Assembly (NCBI GenBank): GCA_947466965.1
Contig: CANIFU010000002.1
Location: 107,209 to 171,208, forward strand
DNA length: 64,000 nucleotides
Source of the DNA: Bacteroidota bacterium
Lineage (GTDB): Bacteria; Bacteroidota; Bacteroidia; 2-12-FULL-35-15
Direction of reading: 5' to 3'
This document shows, in pieces, positions 48,674 to 59,544 of the stretch. Position 1 is the stretch's first letter. Each line of letters begins with the position of its first letter. A program made the position numbers and the translations under genes. The notes under the pieces were generated by a model that saw nothing but the letters and a program-made list of their open reading frames with translations, searched no databases and was not told where the DNA came from.

Positions 48674-49840
48674 TTATTCTTGTCTGAAATAGCTCAAAGC
48701 AGAAAGATCGACCAAATGTACATTCTGATAATAAAAATTCAAAATGTCTTTATACGATTTATTAAGGTACGCCATATGCATTGCCCCTTCTTGGCAAAGA
48801 CCAACCCCATGCCCATACCCTCTGCCGTTAAAATAAATGTATTCTCCTTGCTGATCGATTGAAAAATAAGTAGATTTTAATTGAAAATCTGCTCGGATTG
48901 TTTTAAGAGGAATTTTAAGATCCTTATCAGTAAAATAAATTGATCGGCCATTTGGCTGTGAAAACGAGGTGGCATCATTCAATTTCAAACTATCGTCAAC
49001 GGGATATTTGTGCTTTAATTGCAAATATGCACGCCAATCTTCTAATGGGATATTTCGTTTCCAATTGGCATGTGTCTGATGGATACAAAATGTATCTTTT
49101 ACAGATTTTAAATAGCTGGTAGACATAGACCAAACATCTTGTGATGCAACAGTTTGTCCTCCACAATTAGAATGAAAAGCAGCAGTAATAAGATTAAGAT
49201 CATTATCCACTACAACTAAGCCTTTTGTTTCAGAAACACCTTTCCTAACATCTGCAACGGAAGTTCTGCTTAAATAAGCCTGACAATGAACATCGTCACA
49301 CACCTGAAACCCTTCAGGAGTATGCCTTGTAATATGTGCCAATAAATAGGTTCTGCATAAAATAGATTGAAGCTTATAATATTCTAAACTTGTCCGGGTT
49401 CCCGATTCAGACTCTACCACTCCAGCAATGTATTTTTCAATCTCTACTTTATTAATAAGTAAAAACTGATTTTTATCGGATGTAAGTTCAACGGATAAAT
49501 TATCCTCATATGTTCGAACTTTCCCTTCAGGCAAAACGGATTTTATTTTAAAAGCGCCATCTGCTTGTTTCGAAATCATTTTGAGAGAAGCATATTTACC
49601 TATCGTTTTTTCAAATGTTTTTAAAATAATAGAATCGTTTTCAATAGTCATTTGAAAAATCCCTGGAATATCGCTGTTAGTAAGAAGAATACCATCACCA
49701 TACACATCGTAATTTCCTATAATAGGAGAAAATATAAAGGATTTTATCACCTTCGTTGTAAGAATTCTAACATTTATAGAAGCAGCATTAACCAACGAAC
49801 TAACTATTAGTAAAAGAAGAATAAAATTGTATTTTTTCAT
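48674..49840 (-). CDS. SpoIID/LytB domain-containing protein
   Basis: KVEIEKYIAGVVESESGTRTSLEYYKLQSILCRTYLLAH...VTAAFHSNCGGQT-like...GRGYGHGVGLCQEGAMHMA. Confidence 0.88.
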   Translation of the reverse strand: MKKYNFILLLLIVSSLVNAASINVRILTTKVIKSFIFSPIIGNYDVYGDGILLTNSDIPGIFQMTIENDSIILKTFEKTIGKYASLKMISKQADGAFKIKSVLPEGKVRTYEDNLSVELTSDKNQFLLINKVEIEKYIAGVVESESGTRTSLEYYKLQSILCRTYLLAHITRHTPEGFQVCDDVHCQAYLSRTSVADVRKGVSETKGLVVVDNDLNLITAAFHSNCGGQTVASQDVWSMSTSYLKSVKDTFCIHQTHANWKRNIPLEDWRAYLQLKHKYPVDDSLKLNDATSFSQPNGRSIYFTDKDLKIPLKTIRADFQLKSTYFSIDQQGEYIYFNGRGYGHGVGLCQEGAMHMAYLNKSYKDILNFYYQNVHLVDLSALSYFRQE

Positions 49841-49870
49841 TTAATTTTGAAAGAGTTAAGAAATATGCGG

Positions 49871-50986
49871 TTAATCCTTGGAAAGATCATTTGTTAAATA
49901 TTTGATCATCAGTTCAGCCGTTTTTTGGGATGCTCCAGATCCACCTAATTTTTCCTTCAATTCCAAATAGTCAGCCAATAATTTATTTCTAGTTCCAGAT
50001 TGAAATAATTTATCAAGTTCAACTTTTAAATTTTTTTCATTGAGTTCATCCTGAATCAACTCTTTTACAATCTCCTTATCCATTATAAGGTTCACCAGTG
50101 AAATGTATTTTACTTTGATTAATTGTTTTGCAATCGCATAGGAAATTTTTCCACCCTTATAACAAACAACTTCAGGTACACCAAACAAAGCTGTTTCCAA
50201 GGTTGCTGTGCCTGAAGTAACAAGAGCAGCTTGTGACATTTGAAGTAGTTGATAGGTTTTTCCAAATACTATTTTAATATTTTCATCAAAGAAAAAAGTA
50301 TTATAATATTCTTTTGTCTGCGAAGGAGCACCAGCCACTACAAAAAGATAGTCAGGATAATGAACACGCATCGATAACATTAATGGAAGCATTGAAGCAA
50401 TCTCTTGTTTTCTACTTCCTGGTAAAAGCGCTATTATTGGTTTGGTAATTTCCAAGTCTAACGAATCAGTTTCATTTGCATAGTTAGTAACAGCATCTAA
50501 TAAGGGATGGCCAACAAAATCTACCTTGTAATCAAAACGCTGATAAAATTCTTTCTCGAAGGGTAGAATAACAAACATTTTATCAACAATCTTTTTAATT
50601 TTATTAACGCGTGATTGTTTCCACGCCCATACTTGTGGAGAAATATAATAGAATACTTTTATCCCATTGGCATTTGCAAATTCTGCAATGCGTAAATTAA
50701 AACCAGGATAATCGACGAGTATCAATACATCCGGTTTGTATTTCAAAATATCAGATTTACAAAAATTAATGTTTTTGAAAATAGTACGAATATTCATCAA
50801 CACTTCCGTGAATCCCATAAAAGCAAGATCACGAAAATGTTTTACAATTTCTGCACCCTGCTCTTTCATTAGATCACCACCCCAACAGCGGAATGAGGCA
50901 TTAGCATCCAACGCTTTTAATGATTTAATCAGATTAGATGCATGTAGATCACCTGAAGCCTCTCCAGCAATAATGTAGTAGTTCAT
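49871..50986 (-). CDS. lpxB: lipid-A-disaccharide synthase
   Basis: YYIIAGEASGDLHASNLIKSL, MGFTEVL, YYISPQVWAWKQSRVNKIKK, LLPGSRKQEI, SGTATLETAL. Confidence 0.95.
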   Translation of the reverse strand: MNYYIIAGEASGDLHASNLIKSLKALDANASFRCWGGDLMKEQGAEIVKHFRDLAFMGFTEVLMNIRTIFKNINFCKSDILKYKPDVLILVDYPGFNLRIAEFANANGIKVFYYISPQVWAWKQSRVNKIKKIVDKMFVILPFEKEFYQRFDYKVDFVGHPLLDAVTNYANETDSLDLEITKPIIALLPGSRKQEIASMLPLMLSMRVHYPDYLFVVAGAPSQTKEYYNTFFFDENIKIVFGKTYQLLQMSQAALVTSGTATLETALFGVPEVVCYKGGKISYAIAKQLIKVKYISLVNLIMDKEIVKELIQDELNEKNLKVELDKLFQSGTRNKLLADYLELKEKLGGSGASQKTAELMIKYLTNDLSKD

Positions 50987-51262
50987 TTAACCGATCCTTA
51001 AGTAATTAGTAAAAAAACTTAAAACAACAACAATACCAGCCCATACAAAAGTGGAAATAAGCACACCTTTAAGACCATTGAATTTTTCTCTTTTCTGATA
51101 AAAATAAAAAGGTATCAGATTACTGGCAACACACAAACTCACATTCATACTTCTTAACCCCGTATCATATACAAAAAAATAATATAGGATATATACAAGA
51201 ATTGGAGTAAAAAAACCGATTATAAGTCCTAGCCAAGTTTGATCCCAATTAAAATATTTCAT
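50987..51262 (-). CDS. small hypothetical membrane protein between lpxB and surE
   Basis: Three predicted TM segments, packed between the two genes. Confidence 0.65.
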   Translation of the reverse strand: MKYFNWDQTWLGLIIGFFTPILVYILYYFFVYDTGLRSMNVSLCVASNLIPFYFYQKREKFNGLKGVLISTFVWAGIVVVLSFFTNYLRIG

Positions 51263-51273
51263 TCATTTAAATT

Positions 51274-52047
51274 TTAAAATTTCCATTTAGCAATATACTT
51301 AATCGAATCATGGGCGGTCAAATCGAATTGTGTCGGAACAATAGATACATATTGATTCTCTAATGCCCAAACATCAGTATCTTTTTTGCCTTTGTCATAA
51401 TTTTCAAATCTTCCAGTAAGCCAGAAATATGATTTTCCTGAAGGATCTTTTCTTTCATCCAGTTCCTCGATCCAATTTGCTTTTGCTTGTCGACAAACTT
51501 TGATACCTTTTATATCACTATATTTAACTTTAGGAATATTCACATTCAGGCAAACACCTTTTGGCAAACCTTTTTCGAGGACTTGTTTGGCAATTTTTTT
51601 CACAATTTTTTTTGAAGCGGAAAAATCAGCATCTATAGATTCGTTTAGCAACGAAAATCCAATTGAAGGAATACTTTCAATTGCCCCTTCAACAGCGGCA
51701 GACATCGTACCTGAATAAATGACATTGATAGACATATTCGAGCCATGATTAATACCAGAAACAACAAGATCTGGTTTTGTTTTTAAAATCTTATTGATCG
51801 CAATTTTTACGCAATCAACAGGCGTTCCAGAGCAACTGTATTCTTCTTTAACGCCATAAATAGCAACTTTATTTATCCGCAATGTCGAATTAATAGTAAT
51901 GGCATGTCCCATTCCAGATTGAGGTTTATCGGGAGCAACCACTACCACATCTCCTAATGTTTTCATTACTTCTACTAGGGTTGCAATACCTGGAGCAGTT
52001 ATACCATCATCGTTTGTAACAAGAATTAAAGGTCGTTTTGTTTTCAT
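51274..52047 (-). CDS. surE: 5'/3'-nucleotidase SurE
   Basis: ILVTNDDGITAPGIATL, VVAPDKPQSGMGHAIT, YSCSGTPVDCVKIA, VSGINHGSNMSINVIYSGTMSAAVEGA. Confidence 0.95.
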   Translation of the reverse strand: MKTKRPLILVTNDDGITAPGIATLVEVMKTLGDVVVVAPDKPQSGMGHAITINSTLRINKVAIYGVKEEYSCSGTPVDCVKIAINKILKTKPDLVVSGINHGSNMSINVIYSGTMSAAVEGAIESIPSIGFSLLNESIDADFSASKKIVKKIAKQVLEKGLPKGVCLNVNIPKVKYSDIKGIKVCRQAKANWIEELDERKDPSGKSYFWLTGRFENYDKGKKDTDVWALENQYVSIVPTQFDLTAHDSIKYIAKWKF

Positions 52048-52176
52048 AGTTACAAAAATAGTTCAGTAATCTCAATGGAAGATGGTAAAATAAAATATTG
52101 CATCCACATTTAATTGTTGATAAAACCGCCAAAGATCATATCATAAGACTTTCTAAATACGTAATTTTGCAACTCA

Positions 52177-53526
52177 ATGAAAACTATAATCATTATTGGA
52201 GGCGGATTAAGTGGGATTTTATCTGCTATGCAATTACTCGACATAAGAAAGGATATTCTTGTAAAAATTATTAATGCGAGTCATCCAATTGCACTCGGAG
52301 TTGCATACAGCACAAATGACCCTGATCATTTATTAAATGTTCCAGCAGGAAAAATGAGCTTATTTCCTAATCTTCCTGATCACTTTACCGATTGGTTGAT
52401 TTCTAAAAACTATCGTTCTAATGATTTAGCAAATGAATTTATTCCACGGAACGTATTTGGTAACTATATAACAGAAGTTTTTAATTCTTATAAAAATAAC
52501 AAGCAATTAGAAATAATTGATGCAGAGGCTACTGATGTTGAAAAGCAGACTAATAAATATTCTGTTTTTTTAAGTAATGGCAAAACAATTGCTGGAGAAA
52601 AAATCATCTTGGCTTTTGGTAATTTTCTTCCTTCCAATCCAAAATCAAAATCTACTTCGTACTTTAATACTGCTAACTATTTTCAAGATCCTTGGAATCC
52701 AGCATATTTAAAAAATATTTATAAAGAAAATAGCATATTGCTTATAGGAACTGGTTTAACAATGGTTGATTGTGTGTTGAGTATTCTAAAAACAGGTTTC
52801 AGCGGACGTATATATGTTGTATCGCCAAGAGGCTATACTCCAGCGCCTCATGGAAAATCAGATAACTACCCCGATTTTTATAAGGAACTAATTGGACGCA
52901 GTTTACTTGAGATATTTCAAACGGTTCGGTTTCACGTTAAAAAAGCCGAAAAGGCAAACATTTCTTGGAGAGCAGTTATAGATGCTTTGCGTCCTCATGT
53001 TCAAAAAATATGGATCGCATTAAACACCAAAGAAAAACAGCAATTCATATCTCATATTCGCCATATATGGGGAATTGCGAGGCATCGCCTACCAGTATCA
53101 ACCTTTAATGAAATTGTTAAATTAAAAGAAAAGGGTCAATTGGAAATAATTGGTGGTCGCATTACAACAATTGAAGAGAAAAAAGATAATGCATCTATTT
53201 CCATTCTTTTGAGAAAAAAATCAATTACAAGAGAACTAATAGTAAGCAGAATTATTAATTGTACAGGCCCACAAATTAATTATAAAGAACTGAAAAATGA
53301 ATTGGTTATAAATTTATTAAGAAAAAAAATGATCCTTTCCGATGAATTAAATATGGGAATTAAAACCGAAATTTCAGGAAAAATTATTCAAAATTCGCAG
53401 GACGTATCATCAGATTTTTATGCAATAGGAAATTTACTTAGGGGCGTATTGTGGGAAACAACAGCCCTTCCTGAAATACGAAACCAGGCAGCATTAATTG
53501 CACAACAAATTACTGAAACTGAGTAG
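52177..53526 (+). CDS. FAD/NAD(P)-binding protein (NAD_binding_9-like)
   Basis: IIIGGGLSGILSAMQLL, GVAYSTNDPDHLLNVPAGKMSLFP, LIGTGLTMVDCVLSI, FYAIGNLLRGVLWETTALPEIRNQA. Confidence 0.85.
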   Translation: MKTIIIIGGGLSGILSAMQLLDIRKDILVKIINASHPIALGVAYSTNDPDHLLNVPAGKMSLFPNLPDHFTDWLISKNYRSNDLANEFIPRNVFGNYITEVFNSYKNNKQLEIIDAEATDVEKQTNKYSVFLSNGKTIAGEKIILAFGNFLPSNPKSKSTSYFNTANYFQDPWNPAYLKNIYKENSILLIGTGLTMVDCVLSILKTGFSGRIYVVSPRGYTPAPHGKSDNYPDFYKELIGRSLLEIFQTVRFHVKKAEKANISWRAVIDALRPHVQKIWIALNTKEKQQFISHIRHIWGIARHRLPVSTFNEIVKLKEKGQLEIIGGRITTIEEKKDNASISILLRKKSITRELIVSRIINCTGPQINYKELKNELVINLLRKKMILSDELNMGIKTEISGKIIQNSQDVSSDFYAIGNLLRGVLWETTALPEIRNQAALIAQQITETE

Positions 53527-53552
53527 AAATAAATTCTTAATTTTGTCTTCCA

Positions 53553-54773
53553 ATGAAGAACTTCAATATTCCCGATTTTTACAAAAGCCGTGTTATTTCG
53601 AAAGTAAAAGAAATCCGCAAAATCAATGATCCTCGAAAAAAAGATTTCAGTCCTACTATTCTCGATTTTGGTTCTATCAGATTCCATATTGCCCGACATT
53701 TTGGTTTTTGTTATGGTGTAGAAAACGCCATTGAAATTTCATATAAAGCCATTGAAGAAAATCCTGATAAAAAAATTTATCTTTTGAGTCAAATGATTCA
53801 TAATGCTGATGTAAATAACGATCTCTTGCAAAGAGGTGTTAATTTCCTTATGGATACAGCAGGAAATCAAATTATTCCATTCAGTAATTTATCAGCAAAA
53901 GATATCGTAATAATTCCTGCATTCGGAACAACTCTTAAAATTGAAGCTGAATTAAATAAAATCGGAATTGAAGTTCGCAAATACGATACAACTTGCCCCT
54001 TTGTGGAGCGTGTTTGGAAAAAATCTGAAAAATTAGGGCAAGAAAGTTACAGCATTATTATTCATGGAAAATTCAACCACGAGGAAACTCGTGCTACCTT
54101 TTCAAGAAGTGAACAAAATGCTCCTTCCATAATTGTAAAAGATATTACAGAATCAAGAGTTTTGGGTGGATATATTTTAGGAAATATTACAACCGAAGAA
54201 TTCAATAAGGTTTTCAAAGGAAAATATTCAGATAATTTTAACCCCGCATTGCATCTTGAACGAATTGGTGTAATAAACCAAACGACAATGTTGGCGACTG
54301 AAACCCAGGAGATAGCAGATTTTTTTAAAAATATAATGTCTGACAAATTCGGTACAACTAATCTTTCAAAACATTTTGCTGATACCAGAGATACCTTATG
54401 CTACGCAACAAATGAAAATCAGGAAGCAACTCTTGGACTTTTAAAAAACAATGCTGATATTGCGATAGTAGTTGGTGGATATAACAGCTCAAATACCTCG
54501 CACATAGTAGAACTCTGTGAACAAAAACTACCTACTTTTTTCATTTCTTCCGCAAATGAGATCGTTTCAAAAAATGAAATTAATCATTTTGATTTTTCTC
54601 ATCATCAACATCTTCATACGATAGATTTTCTTCCTGCAAAAGAAAGCATTGACATTATTTTAACAAGTGGTGCATCTTGCCCCGATTCGATTGTTGATGA
54701 GGTATTACAAAAGATTTTATCTTTTTTCCCTGACACTAAAAATATTGATACCGTTATCGACACATTGAAATAA
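53553..54773 (+). CDS. ispH: 4-hydroxy-3-methylbut-2-enyl diphosphate reductase
   Basis: FGFCYGVENAIEI, IHNADVNNDL, IPAFGTTLKIEAELNKIGIEVRKYDTTCPFVERVWKK, VVGGYNSSNTSHI, LTSGASCPDSIVDEV. Confidence 0.92.
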   Translation: MKNFNIPDFYKSRVISKVKEIRKINDPRKKDFSPTILDFGSIRFHIARHFGFCYGVENAIEISYKAIEENPDKKIYLLSQMIHNADVNNDLLQRGVNFLMDTAGNQIIPFSNLSAKDIVIIPAFGTTLKIEAELNKIGIEVRKYDTTCPFVERVWKKSEKLGQESYSIIIHGKFNHEETRATFSRSEQNAPSIIVKDITESRVLGGYILGNITTEEFNKVFKGKYSDNFNPALHLERIGVINQTTMLATETQEIADFFKNIMSDKFGTTNLSKHFADTRDTLCYATNENQEATLGLLKNNADIAIVVGGYNSSNTSHIVELCEQKLPTFFISSANEIVSKNEINHFDFSHHQHLHTIDFLPAKESIDIILTSGASCPDSIVDEVLQKILSFFPDTKNIDTVIDTLK

Positions 54774-54808
54774 AAAAGGCGTTCTGTAATTTACAGAACG
54801 CCTTTTTT
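54772..54808. terminator. bidirectional intrinsic terminator
   Basis: AAAAAAGGCGTTCTGTAA-T-TTACAGAACGCCTTTTTT. Confidence 0.9.
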
Positions 54809-54821
54809 ACAGAATTAAATT

Positions 54822-56648
54822 TTACTTCGCGATTACGAGTTTGCGAACCAAAACATCAGCATCAACAATTATTTTGCATGTATAGATACCTGCATTCAAA
54901 TTATCAACAGGCACGTTCAATTTACCGCTCTTAGATTGAATATCAGAAGCATGAATCGTGATTAATTTACCTTGAACATCAAATAATTGATATTCGATAT
55001 TTTTTACATTAAATGGAATATCGTAATTGATGACAGCCATATTAGAAGAGGGGTTCGGATAAAAATCACCAAAATAATTTCCTAATTGACTTTCAGCAAT
55101 CCCTAAACCAGAAATCTTTTCAATTCCGATATTAATCATCAAATCTTCGGTTTCTCTGTAACGATAAGTAGCCCAAGTATTCCCTAAAATTTCGAATACC
55201 CTATTTGAAAACGGAGCAACTTGATTTTGACCAAGAGTTAAACCATCGCCATTCATTTTCCATGCAATGTATAAACCTCCGGAAGAAACAGTAATAGGAG
55301 CTGTTAATGCGATATTGTTCCATGATGTTGTAAAAACAGAGCCGGGAGCAACAAAAATAGAATCTAATTTAGTACCAGCAGCACCTGCAGAGCCATTATC
55401 ATCGTATACAACCATTGAGTATCCAACCAACATAGGATTCGCAACAATGTATGTATAAAGATCTGTAACTTTAGCAGGATAAAAAGGAGGAACATAATAA
55501 ATAGCAGCGCCACCTGAACCGCCAGTCCAATTTAAACCACCCAAACCTGCTTCTACTCCATTATCGTATGAAAGACGCATTGCAGCTACTGTAGTATCTA
55601 TAACCACTAATTCTTGTATCTTCTGATCATTACTTGGCGTTGCATCACCTGCTAATTGAGTATTTGTAACAAAACGAAATGTTCCTGCTGTTGTAGGATT
55701 AAACACATTTGTCATAGTTATATTCTCTGTTTGTCCGGGTGTTGATGCCAAACACATCATGTTATCAGTAACAACAGGAGTGCCAGCAGCATTAAAAACA
55801 CGGGAGAATACATTATAGGAAGGTAAATTTTGATTTCCTGTATTTTTAATACTCGTTTTCATTGTAAACGAATCACCATTTTTAGAAAGGAATAATCCAC
55901 CTGTTTCGGTGTTATCATTGTAAGCTGTAGATGCATCATTTACTACGAATGTGGTATTGCTTGGGTAAGAATATTTAATTGCATAATTTACTGGAGGAAA
56001 AACATTCATTGAGTGTTGTAATCCAATGCTACCTGAATTGTTTTCGATACCAATAACAACATTTGTTCCTGCTGCAGGAGCACCTGTTTGAACTTTATAT
56101 TGATATGTAATCGAACTATCAACAGCACTTAAAATTATTTGAAATGTATTGGACCCTGATCCTGCAGGAATTGCTGAATCGTAAAAAGGAACATCCAACC
56201 ACGAAACAATTAATGTATCATTTGTTGGATTGGTATATCTCCAACATGCTGCCGAATTAGTAATATCAAATAGCAGATCACAAGCCATTGCAGACAAGAA
56301 GTTTTGAGCTCCGGCTACATTCGGAATCATTCCGAAAGGAGCAGAAATCTGACCATTTGTAAACCCAAGATACCCATTTGAACCTATCCAAAATTGAGAA
56401 ACATCATACCAATAGTAATGAAATGGAAAACCAACAGGGAAAGAACCTACAGTATTATCATCCGCTAAAAAACGAACTTGTTGAGCGCCAGTTAATGGTA
56501 AAATATCAATCCAATTATAAGCAGGTCCTGAAGGATCATTGCTATCGCGCCATATATAGCCATAAGTATCCGGACCACCGGTTGTTTGTGCAAACAATGA
56601 GTTGAGGCCAAAGAGGCAAGCAACAAGAAGATGAATAGACTTTTTCAT
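54822..56648 (-). CDS. T9SS type A sorting domain-containing secreted protein
   Basis: Signal peptide; FYPNPSSNMAVINYDIP...LNAGIYTCKIIVDADVLVRKLVIAK C-terminal domain. Confidence 0.87.
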   Translation of the reverse strand: MKKSIHLLVACLFGLNSLFAQTTGGPDTYGYIWRDSNDPSGPAYNWIDILPLTGAQQVRFLADDNTVGSFPVGFPFHYYWYDVSQFWIGSNGYLGFTNGQISAPFGMIPNVAGAQNFLSAMACDLLFDITNSAACWRYTNPTNDTLIVSWLDVPFYDSAIPAGSGSNTFQIILSAVDSSITYQYKVQTGAPAAGTNVVIGIENNSGSIGLQHSMNVFPPVNYAIKYSYPSNTTFVVNDASTAYNDNTETGGLFLSKNGDSFTMKTSIKNTGNQNLPSYNVFSRVFNAAGTPVVTDNMMCLASTPGQTENITMTNVFNPTTAGTFRFVTNTQLAGDATPSNDQKIQELVVIDTTVAAMRLSYDNGVEAGLGGLNWTGGSGGAAIYYVPPFYPAKVTDLYTYIVANPMLVGYSMVVYDDNGSAGAAGTKLDSIFVAPGSVFTTSWNNIALTAPITVSSGGLYIAWKMNGDGLTLGQNQVAPFSNRVFEILGNTWATYRYRETEDLMINIGIEKISGLGIAESQLGNYFGDFYPNPSSNMAVINYDIPFNVKNIEYQLFDVQGKLITIHASDIQSKSGKLNVPVDNLNAGIYTCKIIVDADVLVRKLVIAK

Positions 56649-56781
56649 TTAATATATGTTTTTGAGGTTAAGATTACTTAAAACAAATATATCATAAAAT
56701 ATCATAAAAGAAGGCTGAATTTGCCTATAAAAAAATAAAAATTGTAAGTAATTTAATTTAAACAATTAGTAAATTTCGGAT

Positions 56782-57621
56782 ATGAAACGCTTCACATTCT
56801 ATCTTTTATTATTTTTCAGTATTACTGCTAACGGACAAAAAAACTGCAGTTTAGAAAACAACAGTTTCAAAGCGGGAGAACAGTTTAACTATAAAATATT
56901 TTATAATTGGGGAGCCATCTGGATGGAAGCTGGTGAAGCAAGTTTTAGTGTTTTTTTGAATACGCTTAACGGCAGAAAGGTTTTTCATTTTGTAGGAACA
57001 GGAGCTACGTATCCTAAATACGATTGGTTATATAAAGTACGTGATAAATATGAATCATATGCTGATACCCTCTCACTTAAACCCCTGCGATTTATTCGTG
57101 AGGTAAAAGAAGGGTTGAGTTATGTATATGATGATTATGTTTTTGATCAGAAAAAAAACAAAGTATATACCTCTTCAAAACGAAACAAGAAAGCATGCAA
57201 AATCGATTCGATAAACATAATAGGATGTACCAACGATTTGATGACAGCGATCTATTATGCAAGAAGTCTAGATTTTTCAAAATATAAAGCAAAGGATACA
57301 ATTCCAATCACATTTATATTAGATGGTGAAATATTTCCTTCTTATATAAGATATCTCGGCAAGGAAACAATTAAATCGGAATTACTCGGAAATATACGTT
57401 GTATTAAATTCAGCCCTAAATTAATTGAAGGAACAATATTCAAAGGAGGGGAAGGAATGACCGTTTGGATCACTGATGATGAAAACAAGATGCCGGTATA
57501 TGTTGAAACACCAATTATAGTAGGTACAATTAAAGTAAATTTGTTTAGCTATAAAGGATTAAAAAATCCATTGAACTGCATCATTCCGGAAAATAAAAAC
57601 ACTCCACTTAAGAAGAAATAG
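56782..57621 (+). CDS. DUF3108 domain-containing exported protein
   Basis: Signal peptide; FKAGEQFNYKIFYNWGAIWMEAGEASFSV...DWLYKVRDKYESYADTLSLKPLRFIREVKEG. Confidence 0.78.
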   Translation: MKRFTFYLLLFFSITANGQKNCSLENNSFKAGEQFNYKIFYNWGAIWMEAGEASFSVFLNTLNGRKVFHFVGTGATYPKYDWLYKVRDKYESYADTLSLKPLRFIREVKEGLSYVYDDYVFDQKKNKVYTSSKRNKKACKIDSINIIGCTNDLMTAIYYARSLDFSKYKAKDTIPITFILDGEIFPSYIRYLGKETIKSELLGNIRCIKFSPKLIEGTIFKGGEGMTVWITDDENKMPVYVETPIIVGTIKVNLFSYKGLKNPLNCIIPENKNTPLKKK

Positions 57622-57847
57622 AGCTTATTTGAAAAGAGTAAGAAAGACAAATTTTATTTTAAAAAATGTTCCTATTGTTTTAAAAACAGGATTGTCATAC
57701 TTAATTACGATTATTTTTTTTAAAACATTCTTTCTACAAAAAAAAATTACATTTCGACAAACAAATCTTTTAATCCAACAGAAAATAATTTAAACGGTAA
57801 AACTAAAAACTAAGTACATTTGCCGGATAATAAAAAAAAATAAACCA

Positions 57848-58831
57848 ATGTCAAATGGAATTTCGCTAATAGGAGAAATGGTTGCACTGGGAACAACCCT
57901 CTCTTGGAGTATAGGTATTTTTCCATTTACAGAAGCCGCTAGAAGGATGGGTCCAAATCCAGTGAATCACATACGATTAGTTCTTGCTGTTGTTTTTTTA
58001 TCGTTCCTTTCTATTATTTTCCTTCCTATTTCATTTATTGAACTATTTACGACTCCAATGTCCCAACATTGGCTATGGTTTGGCGCTTCTGGAGTTGTTG
58101 GATTGGCATTAGGAGATTATTTTGGTTTTACTTCCTTTGTCATACTTGGTCCGCGTATAGGAAGTATTTTTAGCACACTTGCTCCTGCCGCAGCACTCTT
58201 TGCAGGTTTTTTCATTATTGGAGAACGAATAAACAGCATTGGCATCATTGGTATTATCATTACCATCGCTGGGGTGATTTGGTTAACATTGAGCAAAAAT
58301 TCGAAAGCAACAATGAAAGACCACGAAATCGGTAATGTAAATAGGGGAATTATTTATGCAATTTTATCGGCTGTTTGCCAGGGGATCGGAGTTGTTTTAG
58401 CTAACAAAGGATTCGAAACACAGCTTAATAATAAAGAGCTGCCTTTTTTTCAAGCAACCTGGATCAGAATGATATGCGCAACTATAATTATTTATTTGAT
58501 TACCATTTCTCAAGGTAAACTAAAACAAATAACACAACCCGTTTTAGAGAATAAAAACAATGGACTAATTTATACATTGGGAGGAACTATTTTTGGTCCG
58601 GTTGTAGGAGTAAGTTTATCTATGTTGGCTGTTTCCTTATTGCACAATAAACCCTCCGTTGCACAAACTATTTTCTCTCTTGTTCCAGTATTTGTATTGC
58701 CTCTCTCGTATTTGTTTTATCGTGAAAAGATCACTTTAAAATCAATTATTGGAGCGCTGATAGCTATTGCAGGAGTAATCGTATTGATATGGAGACAAGA
58801 TATTCTTTCATTCTTTATTTATGTATTTTAA
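57848..58831 (+). CDS. EamA-family DMT transporter
   Basis: Ten TM segments, two EamA repeats (GEMVALGTTLSWSIGIFPFTEAARRMGPN... and the second half). Confidence 0.85.
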   Translation: MSNGISLIGEMVALGTTLSWSIGIFPFTEAARRMGPNPVNHIRLVLAVVFLSFLSIIFLPISFIELFTTPMSQHWLWFGASGVVGLALGDYFGFTSFVILGPRIGSIFSTLAPAAALFAGFFIIGERINSIGIIGIIITIAGVIWLTLSKNSKATMKDHEIGNVNRGIIYAILSAVCQGIGVVLANKGFETQLNNKELPFFQATWIRMICATIIIYLITISQGKLKQITQPVLENKNNGLIYTLGGTIFGPVVGVSLSMLAVSLLHNKPSVAQTIFSLVPVFVLPLSYLFYREKITLKSIIGALIAIAGVIVLIWRQDILSFFIYVF

Positions 58832-58955
58832 AGAATTCTATACGTTTTAAAAGCTATTGATTTAAGAACGATTATATTATAAGATGAATTTAAAATCTAT
58901 CATTTACATATCAAATATTTACTGATATTTGTATTTTAAAATAAATAAAAGAAAC

Positions 58956-59465
58956 ATGAAAGCATCTGACGATCTTGCAAAATATTTCAACTCAAAAGAA
59001 TACGCTACAACGATTGTTGGAGAAAAAGAGGACATTCGTTTTCCTGTAACAAATGAAGATAAGATCTCCGCATTAATTTCATTACTTTCAGATCCGGCAA
59101 ATAAAGAAATGAAAGAAGAAGCATTGATTACATTAAAAAAAGAAAATGGTGGTGATACACTTCTTCTCGCAATTGCCAGTTCAAAAGCAATTAATGTAAG
59201 AAATATATTAGTTGCTGCATGTTGGGAATCAGAAATCAATTTCAGCAAATACCTTCCTTTTTTTATTTTACTTGCTTTGGATGAAAATTATTTGATTTCT
59301 ATAGAAGCAATTACAACTATTGAATATATGGAAGGGCCTTTTAATCAAAAAGATTTAACAGAAGCAATTAAAAAAGTGAAAGCATTTAAAAAAGAAATTA
59401 CAACAGAACGTCAGGTATTATTAAATGATTTAGTAGTTACTTTGGAAGGGTTTTTAAAGATATAG
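58956..59465 (+). CDS. HEAT-like hypothetical protein
   Basis: All-helical repeat-like sequence; start at MKASDDLAKYF. Confidence 0.6.
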   Translation: MKASDDLAKYFNSKEYATTIVGEKEDIRFPVTNEDKISALISLLSDPANKEMKEEALITLKKENGGDTLLLAIASSKAINVRNILVAACWESEINFSKYLPFFILLALDENYLISIEAITTIEYMEGPFNQKDLTEAIKKVKAFKKEITTERQVLLNDLVVTLEGFLKI

Positions 59466-59544
59466 TATTCAAGTTACATTAAACTATAAAAGTATAAATT
59501 GATAGTAGAATAAAATATTGAACCTATAAATTGAAGTTTATAAA

